Assembly (NCBI RefSeq): GCF_030814315.1
Contig: NZ_JAUSUV010000003.1
Location: 62,001-126,000, forward strand
Length of the DNA stretch: 64,000 bases
Reading direction: 5' to 3'
DNA from: Croceifilum oryzae
GTDB taxonomy: Bacteria > Bacillota > Bacilli > Thermoactinomycetales > Thermoactinomycetaceae
The translations under genes and the position numbers were made by a program. The notes under the pieces are model-generated. The model ran no database searches. It worked only from the letters and a program-made list of their open reading frames with translations, and was not told the origin of the DNA. Below are positions 1 to 7,262 of the stretch, in pieces (positions within the stretch are counted from its first letter, which is position 1; every line of letters starts with the position of its first letter).

Positions 1-422
1 GTAAGATAAAAAGAAAGCATTTAGCGATCAAAACACACACTCATTTAGGTGTTGTACATTGCGAATGTGGAAAATTGAAGCTAGGTCAATCTACATTGGT
101 TAAGGCTGTCCAGTTAGCTCGCGAATATAAGGATGTTCAACGCTTAGTGAAGTCTCTTATATCATTAAGCCAAAGCCTAGTCATGCAAAACAAAGATATG
201 GAAGCATATAAACATCTCATAGAAGCACGATCCATATCAAAAGAATATAATTTCGGGACTCTGACATTTACCGTTTTACTGAATATGAGCGATATTTGTA
301 AGAGGAACAAATTACCCGATTATCAAAAAGTAATAGAAGAATTCCAAGAGCTATCCATTCGTTTGTTGAAGAGAGATAGAGCATTAATGACTCATCAAGT
401 CGAAACGATCAGAGGAGTTTAA
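1..422 (+). CDS. C-terminal part of a TPR regulator (cut by window edge)
   Basis: The reading frame is open to the left edge (from base 3), so this is the 3' end of a longer gene; the TTG at 75 is not a credible start because it has no ribosome binding site. About 139 residues are visible. They are helical and rich in Lys, Leu and Glu, with TPR-like spacing (a motif around LVKSLISLSQSLVMQNKDME and a following helix pair). The style matches the C-terminal TPR half of the complete XRE-TPR regulator at 41296-42708, so a Rap/NprR/PlcR-like regulator is the best guess. The missing N-terminus prevents any test for an HTH domain. Confidence 0.6.
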   Translation, partial: KIKRKHLAIKTHTHLGVVHCECGKLKLGQSTLVKAVQLAREYKDVQRLVKSLISLSQSLVMQNKDMEAYKHLIEARSISKEYNFGTLTFTVLLNMSDICKRNKLPDYQKVIEEFQELSIRLLKRDRALMTHQVETIRGV

Positions 423-463
423 ATTAGCGACCCACCTAACTGATATATAAATAGGAAACACGT

Positions 464-497
464 ACAACCCAACTCTTAGTGAGCTGGGTTGTTTTTC
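464..497 (+). terminator. Rho-independent terminator after the TPR gene
   Basis: A 12-bp stem with one mismatch (ACAACCCA... / ...TGGGTTGT) is followed at once by a T-rich run. It lies 42 bases after the stop codon at 422. Confidence 0.8.
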
Positions 498-534
498 ATT
501 TTTATTAATATTGGAGGAGGTTTAGTTAGAAATA

Positions 535-684
535 GTGTTTTCCAATCAGGAGAGTATACAATCCCCGTTAGGAGAAGTTTACCAAACCAAGCTGATTTCC
601 GATGTGTCATCCAACATGTCGGGTTGTCTGCCCTGTGTTAATCTACCAAAATGGTCACTTTCAAAGCCAATCACAATTATTTGA
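535..684 (+). CDS. Candidate 49-residue peptide with a CLPC motif
   Basis: A GTG-initiated frame of 49 codons follows a very strong Shine-Dalgarno sequence, GGAGGAGG at 513-520. The spacing to the GTG is 14 bases, longer than usual; an ATA codon at 532 would be closer. The peptide has no signal sequence and contains S-G-C-L-P-C-V-N-L-P near its C-terminus. It sits just after a terminator, so a promoter would have to be very near or readthrough would be needed. It could be a small signalling or RiPP-like peptide linked to the TPR gene to the left, or chance. No homologue is recognised. Confidence 0.25.
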   Translation: MFSNQESIQSPLGEVYQTKLISDVSSNMSGCLPCVNLPKWSLSKPITII

Positions 685-714
685 TATCCCATTGACTTTT
701 ATATGATCGCCCGA

Positions 715-1242
715 CTATTTTGATGGATTGGGTTGAATGTAGTCAACCGTAATGGTGGCGTTAATAGGGGTAGGTTGGATTCCATTCATTTGATCGCCTG
801 TCCAGTTGGTAGCAGAGAACACATACTTCTTACCTGCTAGTACGGTGGCGAAAAATTCGACTGATTCTCCATTTTTTATGTTGCGATCTGGCATAACAGG
901 AACTAAGTAGTTAGGCATGTCCACTGTCTCATCCACTCTCATTAAACCCCAAGAAGAGAGGAAGCTTTTAATTTTGTCATAGTCTACATGGCTGGTGGCA
1001 ATTTTGATACGTACCCTAGAAGTATGGGTAGCAGTAAATTGAGCGAAATGGTCATTAAATAAATTCAGATTACAGTTTTCTGTTATGGCATTCGATACCA
1101 CAGTATAACCCATAGTGGAAATTTGTGAAGGGGATACTTCTGTAGTATCGTGCGCATATGTAAATGAAGGGAGAGTTAGTTCTGTCCCGGTTAATATGGC
1201 ACTACAAGCGATCATTCCTGCTATCAGACGTTTTGACTTCAT
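715..1242 (-). CDS. Secreted protein of unknown function, 175 aa
   Basis: An AAAGGAG site precedes the ATG at 1242 with good spacing. The N-terminus has two basic residues, a hydrophobic stretch and a likely signal peptidase I site around residue 30 (FTYA before HDTTEV). The mature part of about 145 residues is Thr/Val rich and looks like an all-beta domain; it has a single Cys. It faces away from the secreted-protein gene at 1417, with about 175 AT-rich bases between them that probably hold both promoters. No family is recognised; the function is unknown. Confidence 0.7.
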   Translation of the reverse strand: MKSKRLIAGMIACSAILTGTELTLPSFTYAHDTTEVSPSQISTMGYTVVSNAITENCNLNLFNDHFAQFTATHTSRVRIKIATSHVDYDKIKSFLSSWGLMRVDETVDMPNYLVPVMPDRNIKNGESVEFFATVLAGKKYVFSATNWTGDQMNGIQPTPINATITVDYIQPNPSK

Positions 1243-1416
1243 TGATTTGTCTCCTTTATAAAAAACATAAAACCAACATTATCATATATATATTTATATT
1301 TTTACTACATTAAATTGCATACTATCCTGAAACGACACACGAATTTTTTCTTAATCCATTATCAAGTAGGAAATGAAGGTACGACTTTATAACTATTCAT
1401 ATAAGGAGGTATCTTC

Positions 1417-1839
1417 ATGAAAAAAGCGCTATCTATGCTAGGGTCGCTTAGCTTAGTTATGGTTATGTTATTTGGAATGAAAGGGATTGTAAGTGCAAAC
1501 GAATTTAATTGGACTTACTTTGAGACGGAAGATGGCAAGTGGGATGGGGAATCGATCATTACGACTCGGTCGAAGGGGAATGTGGAGATTAATCTAGGAG
1601 CAAAGGATGGGCGAGGACCTACTACTATGGGTGGAAAGCGGGTTGACGGTAAAACGCTAAAAGTACGATTATGTAATACCGAAACAGGAGCTTGTACATC
1701 AAATCATCTTTTTGCCGGTTCAGAGGATTGTTACGCAACGGTCTTTGACGGGATGAGACCGGGTACATATAGAATTGATATCACGGATGGTTCTTCTTCC
1801 TATCGTGTGAAGGGGTATGTGCGGGGAGCAAGTTCTTGA
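1417..1839 (+). CDS. Small secreted beta-rich protein with four Cys, 140 aa
   Basis: AAGGAGG lies eight bases before the ATG. Residues 1-27 form a signal peptide (MKK, hydrophobic core, cleavage near VSA/NE). The mature domain is short, rich in Gly, Thr and Asp, and holds Cys in LCNTETGACTS and in EDCYA, which could form disulfides outside the cell. Its C-terminal pattern, G-T-Y-R-I-D-I followed by a small-residue loop and V-K-G-Y-V, is also seen loosely in the secreted proteins at 31271, 60273 and 63454. No known family is recognised. A terminator follows directly. Confidence 0.75.
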   Translation: MKKALSMLGSLSLVMVMLFGMKGIVSANEFNWTYFETEDGKWDGESIITTRSKGNVEINLGAKDGRGPTTMGGKRVDGKTLKVRLCNTETGACTSNHLFAGSEDCYATVFDGMRPGTYRIDITDGSSSYRVKGYVRGASS

Positions 1840-1846
1840 AATGGAA

Positions 1847-1889
1847 AAAAGCATCTCTAGTGACGGATTAGCTAGGGATGCTTTTGTTT
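1847..1889 (+). terminator. Terminator after the secreted-protein gene
   Basis: The stem AAAAGCATCTCTAG / CTAGGGATGCTTTT has one mismatch and 14 base pairs; it is followed by TGTTTG. It also reads as a terminator for the small minus-strand ORF ending at 1896. Confidence 0.8.
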
Positions 1890-1895
1890 GATAGA

Positions 1896-2027
1896 TTATC
1901 GAATGTTACGATTTAACATGACTTCGATAAAATCTTGAGAATGCGTCACATTTAACGTTTTCTTTGGCTTGTGAATCATGAAGTCATTGCATTCAAAGAA
2001 TGACTTTAGTTTCGCTAAGATAGTCAC
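1896..2027 (-). CDS. Small protein, 43 aa, second gene of a coupled tiny-ORF pair
   Basis: The GTG start is preceded by TAAGGAGGA with a six-base gap, a near-ideal ribosome binding site. The product is basic and amphipathic (MTILAKLKSFFECND at the N-terminus, IEVMLNRNIR at the C-terminus) with no signal peptide. Its start overlaps the stop of the 26-codon ORF upstream as GTGA, which suggests translational coupling. A degenerate copy of its 3' end lies at 2374-2469 (SEVMLKANR before the stop). No homologue is recognised. The strong binding site and the second copy argue that this is a real gene. Confidence 0.55.
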   Translation of the reverse strand: MTILAKLKSFFECNDFMIHKPKKTLNVTHSQDFIEVMLNRNIR

Positions 2028-2104
2028 AAAAATTCCTCCTTATGTTGTTTGTAGCGGTTATTTTGAAGAGATAGGGAATGGTAGGTAAACATGATTTGTT
2101 TCAT
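2024..2104 (-). CDS. Tiny ORF, 26 aa, first gene of the coupled pair
   Basis: The ATG at 2104 follows ATGAGGTGATCCAG, an almost perfect match to the anti-Shine-Dalgarno complement. The peptide begins MKQIMFTYHSLSLQ and ends HKEEFL; it has no signal sequence. The last codons carry the ribosome binding site of the next ORF, so it may serve as a leader peptide or coupling device. Function unknown. Confidence 0.45.
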   Translation of the reverse strand: MKQIMFTYHSLSLQNNRYKQHKEEFL

Positions 2105-2233
2105 CTGGATCACCTCATGAAAGAATGAATTGTTTTACACACATGTGAGTAGTTCCCTCATTTAAATATCAGAAACATATTAGAAAATTAAGTTAAATAA
2201 GAATGATAGAATCTAATGAATTGGAGTAGAGTT

Positions 2234-2278
2234 AGGGCATGTATCATCCAAATGGAGCTGTGGGTAGATACATGCCCT
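2234..2278. repeat. 12-bp perfect inverted repeat
   Basis: AGGGCATGTATC at 2234-2245 is the exact complement of GATACATGCCCT at 2267-2278, with a 21-base loop. No T-run follows on the plus strand, so it is not a typical terminator. It may be a structured RNA element or an operator. Confidence 0.5.
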
Positions 2279-2373
2279 AGTCGATTCTGATTTTATGTAA
2301 AGTAATCCCACATGCTTTTACTAATCATCAAGATCGAGACGCTAATAAATAATATCTTCACATAAGCAGTCCC

Positions 2374-2469
2374 TTAACGATTGGCTTTTAACATGACCTC
2401 GCTAAATAGTCGCGAAATAGTATCAATTGAATAGTTATTAATATAATTGAATAATATGTCTATTAGGGT
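2374..2469 (-). pseudogene. Remnant of a second copy of the 43-aa ORF
   Basis: A minus-strand frame of 31 codons without any start codon ends in S-E-V-M-L-K-A-N-R, against I-E-V-M-L-N-R-N-I-R in the ORF at 1896-2027. The upstream part is diverged and begins right after a stop codon. It is best read as a decayed paralogue; the short similarity leaves room for chance. Confidence 0.35.
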
Positions 2470-2508
2470 TTATCAAGGAAAACCGACTTTCAGTGAGGGG
2501 GACTATAC

Positions 2509-3096
2509 TTGAAAGAACCAACCGTTACATTATCTACGGAACCTTTTGTAGGTCTGTATGAGAGGTTTTGGTCACACGAAGAGTGCCAATACGTCATAAA
2601 TCTTGCCAAAGAAAGGCTGGCACCAGCGCAATCACAAGACGGATATTCGGAATCACGGACATCTGATGTTGCTTGGATAGGACACTTTAATTGTGGAACC
2701 ATTTATAGCCTCTGTAATCGGATTGCAGAGACTATTGATCAGCCTTTGAACCATGCAGAGCATTTACAGGCGGCGAGGTATCTAGTCGGAGGGAAATTTG
2801 ATCAACATGTAGATTGTTATAATCTAAACTCTGAGGGAGGCAAATATTTCTACTCACTTGGAGGTCAACGTCTTTATACAGCCATTCTATATTTAAATAC
2901 TACATTAGAAGGTGGACAAACATTCTTTCCTCACCTTGATCTAAATATTACTCCAACAGAAGGAAATTTGCTGGTTTTTGAGAATTGTTACAGTGGAACT
3001 AATAATCCTCATCCTCATTCTCTTCATGGATCCAGTGTATTAGAGAAAGGGGAAAAATGGATCGCAACTCTATGGTTTTGCGAAAGGGAACGCTAA
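2509..3096 (+). CDS. Prolyl 4-hydroxylase-like 2-oxoglutarate/Fe(II) dioxygenase
   Basis: The TTG start follows GTGAGGGGGA. The 195-residue product covers the catalytic fold of bacterial prolyl 4-hydroxylases. The iron ligands are visible as H100-x-D102 (in KFDQHVDCY) and H173 (in SLHGSS), and K183 in GEKWIATLWF is placed to bind 2-oxoglutarate. The segments GQRLYTAILYLN and GGQTFFP are family hallmarks. These enzymes hydroxylate prolyl residues in peptides, and Bacillus members act on collagen-like sequences in vitro. The window also encodes a Pro-rich collagen-like protein at 38617, a possible substrate. No operon partner is present. The substrate remains inferred. Confidence 0.88.
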   Translation: MKEPTVTLSTEPFVGLYERFWSHEECQYVINLAKERLAPAQSQDGYSESRTSDVAWIGHFNCGTIYSLCNRIAETIDQPLNHAEHLQAARYLVGGKFDQHVDCYNLNSEGGKYFYSLGGQRLYTAILYLNTTLEGGQTFFPHLDLNITPTEGNLLVFENCYSGTNNPHPHSLHGSSVLEKGEKWIATLWFCERER

Positions 3097-3145
3097 AAAT
3101 GATTTGAATTTAGTTTTTTATTCTTGGTTCACTATCCGCTTATGT

Positions 3146-3200
3146 AAAAAGCAGGTCTACTAGTTAGTACAACGACTAACAATAGACCTGCTTTTTGTTT
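3146..3200. terminator. Bidirectional terminator between oxygenase and exported peptide
   Basis: AAAAAGCAGGTCTA and TAGACCTGCTTTTT form a 14-bp perfect stem flanked by A and T runs, between two convergent genes. Confidence 0.85.
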
Positions 3201-3225
3201 GATTCATAAGGATATTAGCGATTGA

Positions 3226-3366
3226 CTATGTGCACCATAGCATACCGTTACGGAGTACCATACATTCGTTGTCTCCAGCTTTGTTGCCTGTTGTTGCATC
3301 CATTGCATGTGCGCTCGTTGCAAATAGAGAAAGTGCAACCATTGCTCCCACGAAGAATTTACGCAT
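3226..3366 (-). CDS. Exported 46-aa peptide precursor with two Cys
   Basis: The ATG at 3366 has AAAGAGGTGAAAG upstream. Residues 1-21 are a classical signal peptide (MRKFF, hydrophobic core, AHA cleavage site). What remains is a 25-residue peptide containing E-C-M-V-L-R-N-G-M-L-W-C-T, whose two Cys could form a nine-residue disulfide loop. It lies convergent to the oxygenase gene across a shared terminator. It may be a secreted signalling peptide or a bacteriocin-like peptide. No immunity or export gene is adjacent, and no homologue is recognised. Confidence 0.6.
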   Translation of the reverse strand: MRKFFVGAMVALSLFATSAHAMDATTGNKAGDNECMVLRNGMLWCT

Positions 3367-3533
3367 TTCTTTCACCTCTTTAAATAAAACATGTATGATT
3401 ACTATATTTCATATTTTATAGATTAACGTGTTGATTTTGTACTACGCAAAGTTGCAATTTTCCTAGTGTGGTTTCGATGTGACTGAATCGTTTATAATGG
3501 AATTGATATGAGTGAACAAGGGAAAGGGATACT

Positions 3534-3968
3534 ATGTTATACAAACTAAACCTCTCAAAAATCCAAGAGCAGTTAGACATGTTACGAGTCTGTTATTCGA
3601 TGGCTTCGGGATTACAACTAGGGAGTCAAGGCACGATGGAGCGATTTGCAGTAGAGCGAGCGGCTCATCTAGCGGTAGAGTGCATGATTGATGTAGGAAA
3701 TACGATCATTGATGACTTTATCATGCGTGATCCAGGTGGCTATCTCGATATCGTAGACATTATGGAAGATGAACAAGTGATACAGTCCTCGGTAGGTTCT
3801 GTATGGAAGCAGTGGATTTTGTTACGTGATCGCTTGGTACGACATTATACAGCGGTTCAAGCAAGTGAGCTTGCTGTTTTTACAGAGCAATGCGAAATGA
3901 TGATTCAATTTGACCATCAAGTTCAAACATTCTTGCAGGCAGAAAGAGAAAAAGGAAATATCGAGTAG
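3534..3968 (+). CDS. yutE: YutE/HepT-like (DUF86) protein
   Basis: The 144-residue all-helical protein carries the HepT-family motif R-x4-x-H-x-Y as RDRLVRHY near residue 113-120, following the typical DPGGYLDIVDIM segment. HepT proteins of toxin-antitoxin pairs are RNases acting with MNT nucleotidyltransferases. No nucleotidyltransferase is next to this gene, and the Bacillus YutE orthologue is a chromosomal housekeeping gene of unknown role. It stands directly before yutF, as in B. subtilis, and shares its transcript. An RNase role is therefore uncertain. Confidence 0.8.
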   Translation: MLYKLNLSKIQEQLDMLRVCYSMASGLQLGSQGTMERFAVERAAHLAVECMIDVGNTIIDDFIMRDPGGYLDIVDIMEDEQVIQSSVGSVWKQWILLRDRLVRHYTAVQASELAVFTEQCEMMIQFDHQVQTFLQAEREKGNIE

Positions 3969-4006
3969 TAGAATTGGAGCACGTTAGTTCGATAGGAGTA
4001 ATCAGG

Positions 4007-4777
4007 ATGAATCAGAAACGTTATCAAGGATATTTGATTGACTTAGATGGTACGTTATACCGCGGGATTGAGGTCATTCCAGGGGCTGTCCACTTTATGA
4101 AACGATTAGTGGAACAAAACATCCCCTATCTGTATCTAACGAATAACTCTTCTCGTCTTCCAGAGCAAGTTGCAAAGCATCTAAGGGGCTTTGGGCTTCC
4201 TGCCACGCCTGAACAAGTGTACACATCTGCTCTGGCAACCGCACAGTATGTACAAAAGAATTATCCAGGATCGAAGGTGCTTGTGGTAGGCGAAGAAGGC
4301 TTACGTCATGCGCTGATAGAAGTTGGGATGACTGTGACAGATCATGAGCCAGATGTAGTGGTAGCTGGGATCGATCGCTCTTTTGACTATGAGAAATTGA
4401 AAAGAGCGAGTCTTGCGATTCAAGATGGTGCTACCTATATCGCGACCAATGTGGACCGAGTTTTACCTACAGAAGAGGGATATCTTCCGGGTAGTGGGAC
4501 GATTAATATTGCGATCTCGCATGCCAGTGATACCAAGCCTATTGTGATTGGAAAGCCGGAGACGATTATTTTGCAGTATGCGATGGATCTTCTTCATACC
4601 AAACCAGATGAGACCTTAATTGTGGGCGATAATTTGGAGACGGATATCTTAACGGGTGTGCGTGGTGGTGTCGATACATTGATGGTTACAACGGGTGTTC
4701 ATTCCAGACAGGATGTAGAAAAATACAACATAACACCTACTTTTGTAGTGGATTATTTAGATAAATGGGAGATCTAG
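4007..4777 (+). CDS. yutF: HAD-superfamily IIA phosphatase YutF (NagD-like)
   Basis: The ATG at 4007 is chosen because AGGAG stands eight bases upstream; a TTG at 3974 in the same frame lacks a site. The 256-residue protein starts with the HAD motif I D12-L-D14-G-T, has motif II T-N-N-S at residues 45-48, a motif III Lys in IGKPE, and motif IV GDNLETDI. These are the nucleophile and metal-binding residues of a phosphomonoesterase. Family members dephosphorylate nucleotides and sugar phosphates; the substrate here is unknown. It follows yutE closely and precedes the metallohydrolase, and the three probably form one operon. Confidence 0.9.
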   Translation: MNQKRYQGYLIDLDGTLYRGIEVIPGAVHFMKRLVEQNIPYLYLTNNSSRLPEQVAKHLRGFGLPATPEQVYTSALATAQYVQKNYPGSKVLVVGEEGLRHALIEVGMTVTDHEPDVVVAGIDRSFDYEKLKRASLAIQDGATYIATNVDRVLPTEEGYLPGSGTINIAISHASDTKPIVIGKPETIILQYAMDLLHTKPDETLIVGDNLETDILTGVRGGVDTLMVTTGVHSRQDVEKYNITPTFVVDYLDKWEI

Positions 4778-4800
4778 AGGAGAAATAGGAGGGAGTTCAT

Positions 4801-5775
4801 TTGTTGAATCGTTGGGAAGATATTGTAGAAGTACCTCTGCCATTGCCTTTTGCTTTGAAAGAGATAAAGGCGTATCTATTTATGGGGGAGAATGGCGTTA
4901 CGATCGTGGATACGGGCTTAAATATAGAGCAAGATTTTACGGTGTGGGAGTCGGTGATGGAGGAGCTAGGGATTACGTGGAGTGATCTGGATAAAATCGT
5001 CCTCACCCACTATCATCCCGACCATTATGGATTAGCGGGGAGAATCCAACAACTAGCAGGCGGAATCCCTGTTCATATCTCACAAGTTGACTTTCAGCAA
5101 GCCAGGCTTTTCTGGGATCGGGATAGCAAGATGGCACAAGATCTCGCAAGTGCTTTCAGGAGACACGGCTTAGATGAAAGCGTGGTAAGACAAATTCCCG
5201 AGCATCTAGCCAGTTTTATCCCATGGATCGAACCACATCCAAATCCAACATTTCTCCGTGCGGGTTCGAAGATTCAGTTAGGAGATCGTACATATAAAGT
5301 AATCCATACACCGGGACATGCGGACGGTCATCTTAGTTTCTATGACCCGGAGCGTGAATGGCTAATTGGGGGCGATTTCTTACTTCCGCGTATAACGCCC
5401 AATATTAGCATGTGGCCTAATTGTGATAAGAACCCTCTGCAATCGTATATGAAAACACTTGAGAAAATGGAATCGTTACCTGTAAAGAGAGTCTTTTCTT
5501 CTCATGGTCCTATGTTTGAAAATTATCAGGAACGAATTGAACAAATTCGCCGTCATCATGAGGGCCGGCTGAAGCTTATGCAAGACTTTGTTGAGACAGA
5601 AGGGCGTGTCTCTGCTACTGAAGTATGTGATCATGTTTTTGGTAAAGACTTATCAATTCATAATATTCGCTTTGCATTATCGGAAACATTGGCCCATTTG
5701 GAATACCTGCGAAATAATCAACAATTAGAAGTAGAACGTGCGGGGAAACGGTACTTTTATGTTCCGGCTCGGTAG
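4801..5775 (+). CDS. Metallo-beta-lactamase-fold hydrolase
   Basis: TTG start after GGAGGGAG. The 324-residue protein has the zinc-binding motif H70-x-H72-x-D74-H75 (THYHPDHYG), the second-site H in TPGHADGH, the Asp of GGDFLL and a distal SSHGPM. Residues 1-220 form the hydrolase fold; the C-terminal 90 residues look like a winged-helix module of the kind found in LACTB2/YflN-type proteins. It probably hydrolyses a thioester or similar substrate. It is the last gene of the yutEF run and is followed by a strong terminator. Confidence 0.85.
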   Translation: MLNRWEDIVEVPLPLPFALKEIKAYLFMGENGVTIVDTGLNIEQDFTVWESVMEELGITWSDLDKIVLTHYHPDHYGLAGRIQQLAGGIPVHISQVDFQQARLFWDRDSKMAQDLASAFRRHGLDESVVRQIPEHLASFIPWIEPHPNPTFLRAGSKIQLGDRTYKVIHTPGHADGHLSFYDPEREWLIGGDFLLPRITPNISMWPNCDKNPLQSYMKTLEKMESLPVKRVFSSHGPMFENYQERIEQIRRHHEGRLKLMQDFVETEGRVSATEVCDHVFGKDLSIHNIRFALSETLAHLEYLRNNQQLEVERAGKRYFYVPAR

Positions 5776-5785
5776 TAGCAAATGG

Positions 5786-5818
5786 AAAGGTCATCTCCTT
5801 ACATATGAGATGACCTTT
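5786..5818. terminator. Bidirectional terminator
   Basis: AAAGGTCATCTC / GAGATGACCTTT, 12-bp perfect stem with a nine-base loop, between convergent genes. Confidence 0.85.
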
Positions 5819-5824
5819 ACCTAG

Positions 5825-6328
5825 TTACTGCTTCCGATTATGAGCAATTCGAGAAGCTGCAGCGGCTGCAATCGCACCAGCCAAATCATCGAGAAATGTG
5901 TGAATCTCACCATCTGTTTTGCAATTTAATTTGGCTAGGATCCCCGGCTTTACTCGATCAATGTAACCATAGTTCGTTAAGCCGATGCTTCCATAAACAT
6001 TTAAAATAGCTATCGACAATACCTCATCGATGCCATACAAGCCTTCATCTCGAACAATCATATCTTGTAACGGTTCAAGCAAACTGCCTGCTTCAGCCAG
6101 AATGTCTAGCTGGATTCCGGTTAAAACTGCATTTTGAACTTCTCTTTTTTCGAGTACTTTTTCTACATTGGTAAGGCACTCTTCTAATGTTAGATCTGGA
6201 AAAAAATCCTTCTGTAAATAAAATGTAAGTTCGGCGATCTGTGATTCATTGATTCCACGCCGGTGAATCCATTCAATCGTCGTTTGATGAACCTCTTTTG
6301 CCGAAGCAGGGATTGGTTGATGATCCAT
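5825..6328 (-). CDS. yutG: YutG, phosphatidylglycerophosphatase A-related protein
   Basis: The 167-residue protein belongs to the PgpA/YutG family, recognised from the central GIDEVLSIAILNVYGSIGLTNYGYIDR segment and the C-terminal FLDDLAGAIAAAAASRIAH. It has no membrane segments, as expected for the soluble Firmicutes members. A phosphatase role in phosphatidylglycerol synthesis is the family annotation. The site GGAGTG precedes the ATG. Position beside yutEF and yutH agrees with the B. subtilis order, though here it is on the opposite strand. Confidence 0.82.
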   Translation of the reverse strand: MDHQPIPASAKEVHQTTIEWIHRRGINESQIAELTFYLQKDFFPDLTLEECLTNVEKVLEKREVQNAVLTGIQLDILAEAGSLLEPLQDMIVRDEGLYGIDEVLSIAILNVYGSIGLTNYGYIDRVKPGILAKLNCKTDGEIHTFLDDLAGAIAAAAASRIAHNRKQ

Positions 6329-6413
6329 ATATCACACTCCATTTTCTCTTCAGTTGATAGGTTTACCGAAGATGTGGGAATTATGTTAGTTAGGAAGGAA
6401 AGGCGGATTTTAC

Positions 6414-7196
6414 ATGAAAACATTACTCATTACAGGCGGTAACAAAGGAATCGGGAGAATGATATCGAGGTTGCTTGCAGAATCTGGCTGGAATGTTGCG
6501 ATTGCGGCGAGGTCTTATGATCAAGGGGTTTCCTATGCAAACGAGCTATCCGATCAGACCGGACAACAAGTCTGTTTTTATCAAGCGGACGTGACGAATC
6601 GTCAAGAAGTTACATCGTTGGTACAAGAAGTAAAACGTGATTTTGGTGGGATTCATGCATTGGTACATGCTGTGGGACCGTTCTTGCGAGAGCGAAAATT
6701 ATTTGCCGATCATTCTGCTGAGGAAATAGAGGAATTAATTCAAGGAAATTTTATGAGTAGCTTATGGTTGACGCGTGAAATGATCCCGATCATGAGAGAA
6801 GAGCAATTTGGTCGGCTGATTTATTTTGGATTTGGTCGTGTTTCAGAGGCTCCCGCATGGCCGGATCGATCTGTGTATGCAGCTGCGAAAACAGGCTTGG
6901 TTTCGTTTATGAAAAGCATAGCTGTAGAGGAAGCGGTGTACGGGATTACGGCTAATATGGTAAGTCCGGGAGATATTATTGGAGAATATAAAGAGATGAC
7001 TCGTGAACAAGTGATTACCATCTCGGATGACGAAACTCCGCGTGGTAGACCTGGATCGGGAGAAGATGTAGCGAGGATTGTACATTTTTTACTACAAGAA
7101 CAATCTGACTTCATGACAGGGAGTGTTTTGAATGTGACGGGAGGGCTTGATGTCATCCATCCGCGCTCTAAAAAGCAAATTACTTCCATTCAGTAA
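6414..7196 (+). CDS. Short-chain dehydrogenase/reductase
   Basis: The 260-residue protein has the Rossmann motif T-G-G-N-K-G-I-G at residues 7-14, the H-A-V-G sequence in place of the usual NNAG, and the catalytic Y-A-A-A-K. It ends with a short hydrophilic extension after the typical TGSVLNVTGG. This places it in the classical SDR family of NAD(P)-dependent oxidoreductases; the HAVG variant resembles enoyl/3-oxoacyl-ACP reductase relatives. Substrate unknown. It diverges from yutG. Confidence 0.85.
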   Translation: MKTLLITGGNKGIGRMISRLLAESGWNVAIAARSYDQGVSYANELSDQTGQQVCFYQADVTNRQEVTSLVQEVKRDFGGIHALVHAVGPFLRERKLFADHSAEEIEELIQGNFMSSLWLTREMIPIMREEQFGRLIYFGFGRVSEAPAWPDRSVYAAAKTGLVSFMKSIAVEEAVYGITANMVSPGDIIGEYKEMTREQVITISDDETPRGRPGSGEDVARIVHFLLQEQSDFMTGSVLNVTGGLDVIHPRSKKQITSIQ

Positions 7197-7198
7197 GC

Positions 7199-7225
7199 AC
7201 AGTCTACGTTTCTTTACATACAATA
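7199..7225 (+). promoter_or_regulatory. Sporulation-type (sigma-E/sigma-K) promoter of yutH
   Basis: AC at 7199-7200, a 16-base spacer and CATACAATA at 7217-7225 fit the mother-cell consensus (AC-N16/17-CATANNNTA). The site is 37 bases before the yutH start. The same -10 sequence stands before the collagen-like gene at 38617. Confidence 0.5.
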
Positions 7226-7262
7226 TGGGCATAAGTGAATGAAGAAGTAGAGGTGAAGGTAC

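Larger units (their letters stand above)
2105..2508. other. Gene-poor AT-rich stretch with an inverted repeat and a gene remnant
   Basis: Apart from the 12-bp inverted repeat at 2234-2278 and the remnant at 2374-2469 described separately, the stretch is AT-rich. It must hold the promoters of the tiny-ORF pair (minus) and of the oxygenase gene (plus); no clear -35/-10 pair could be assigned. Confidence 0.5.
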
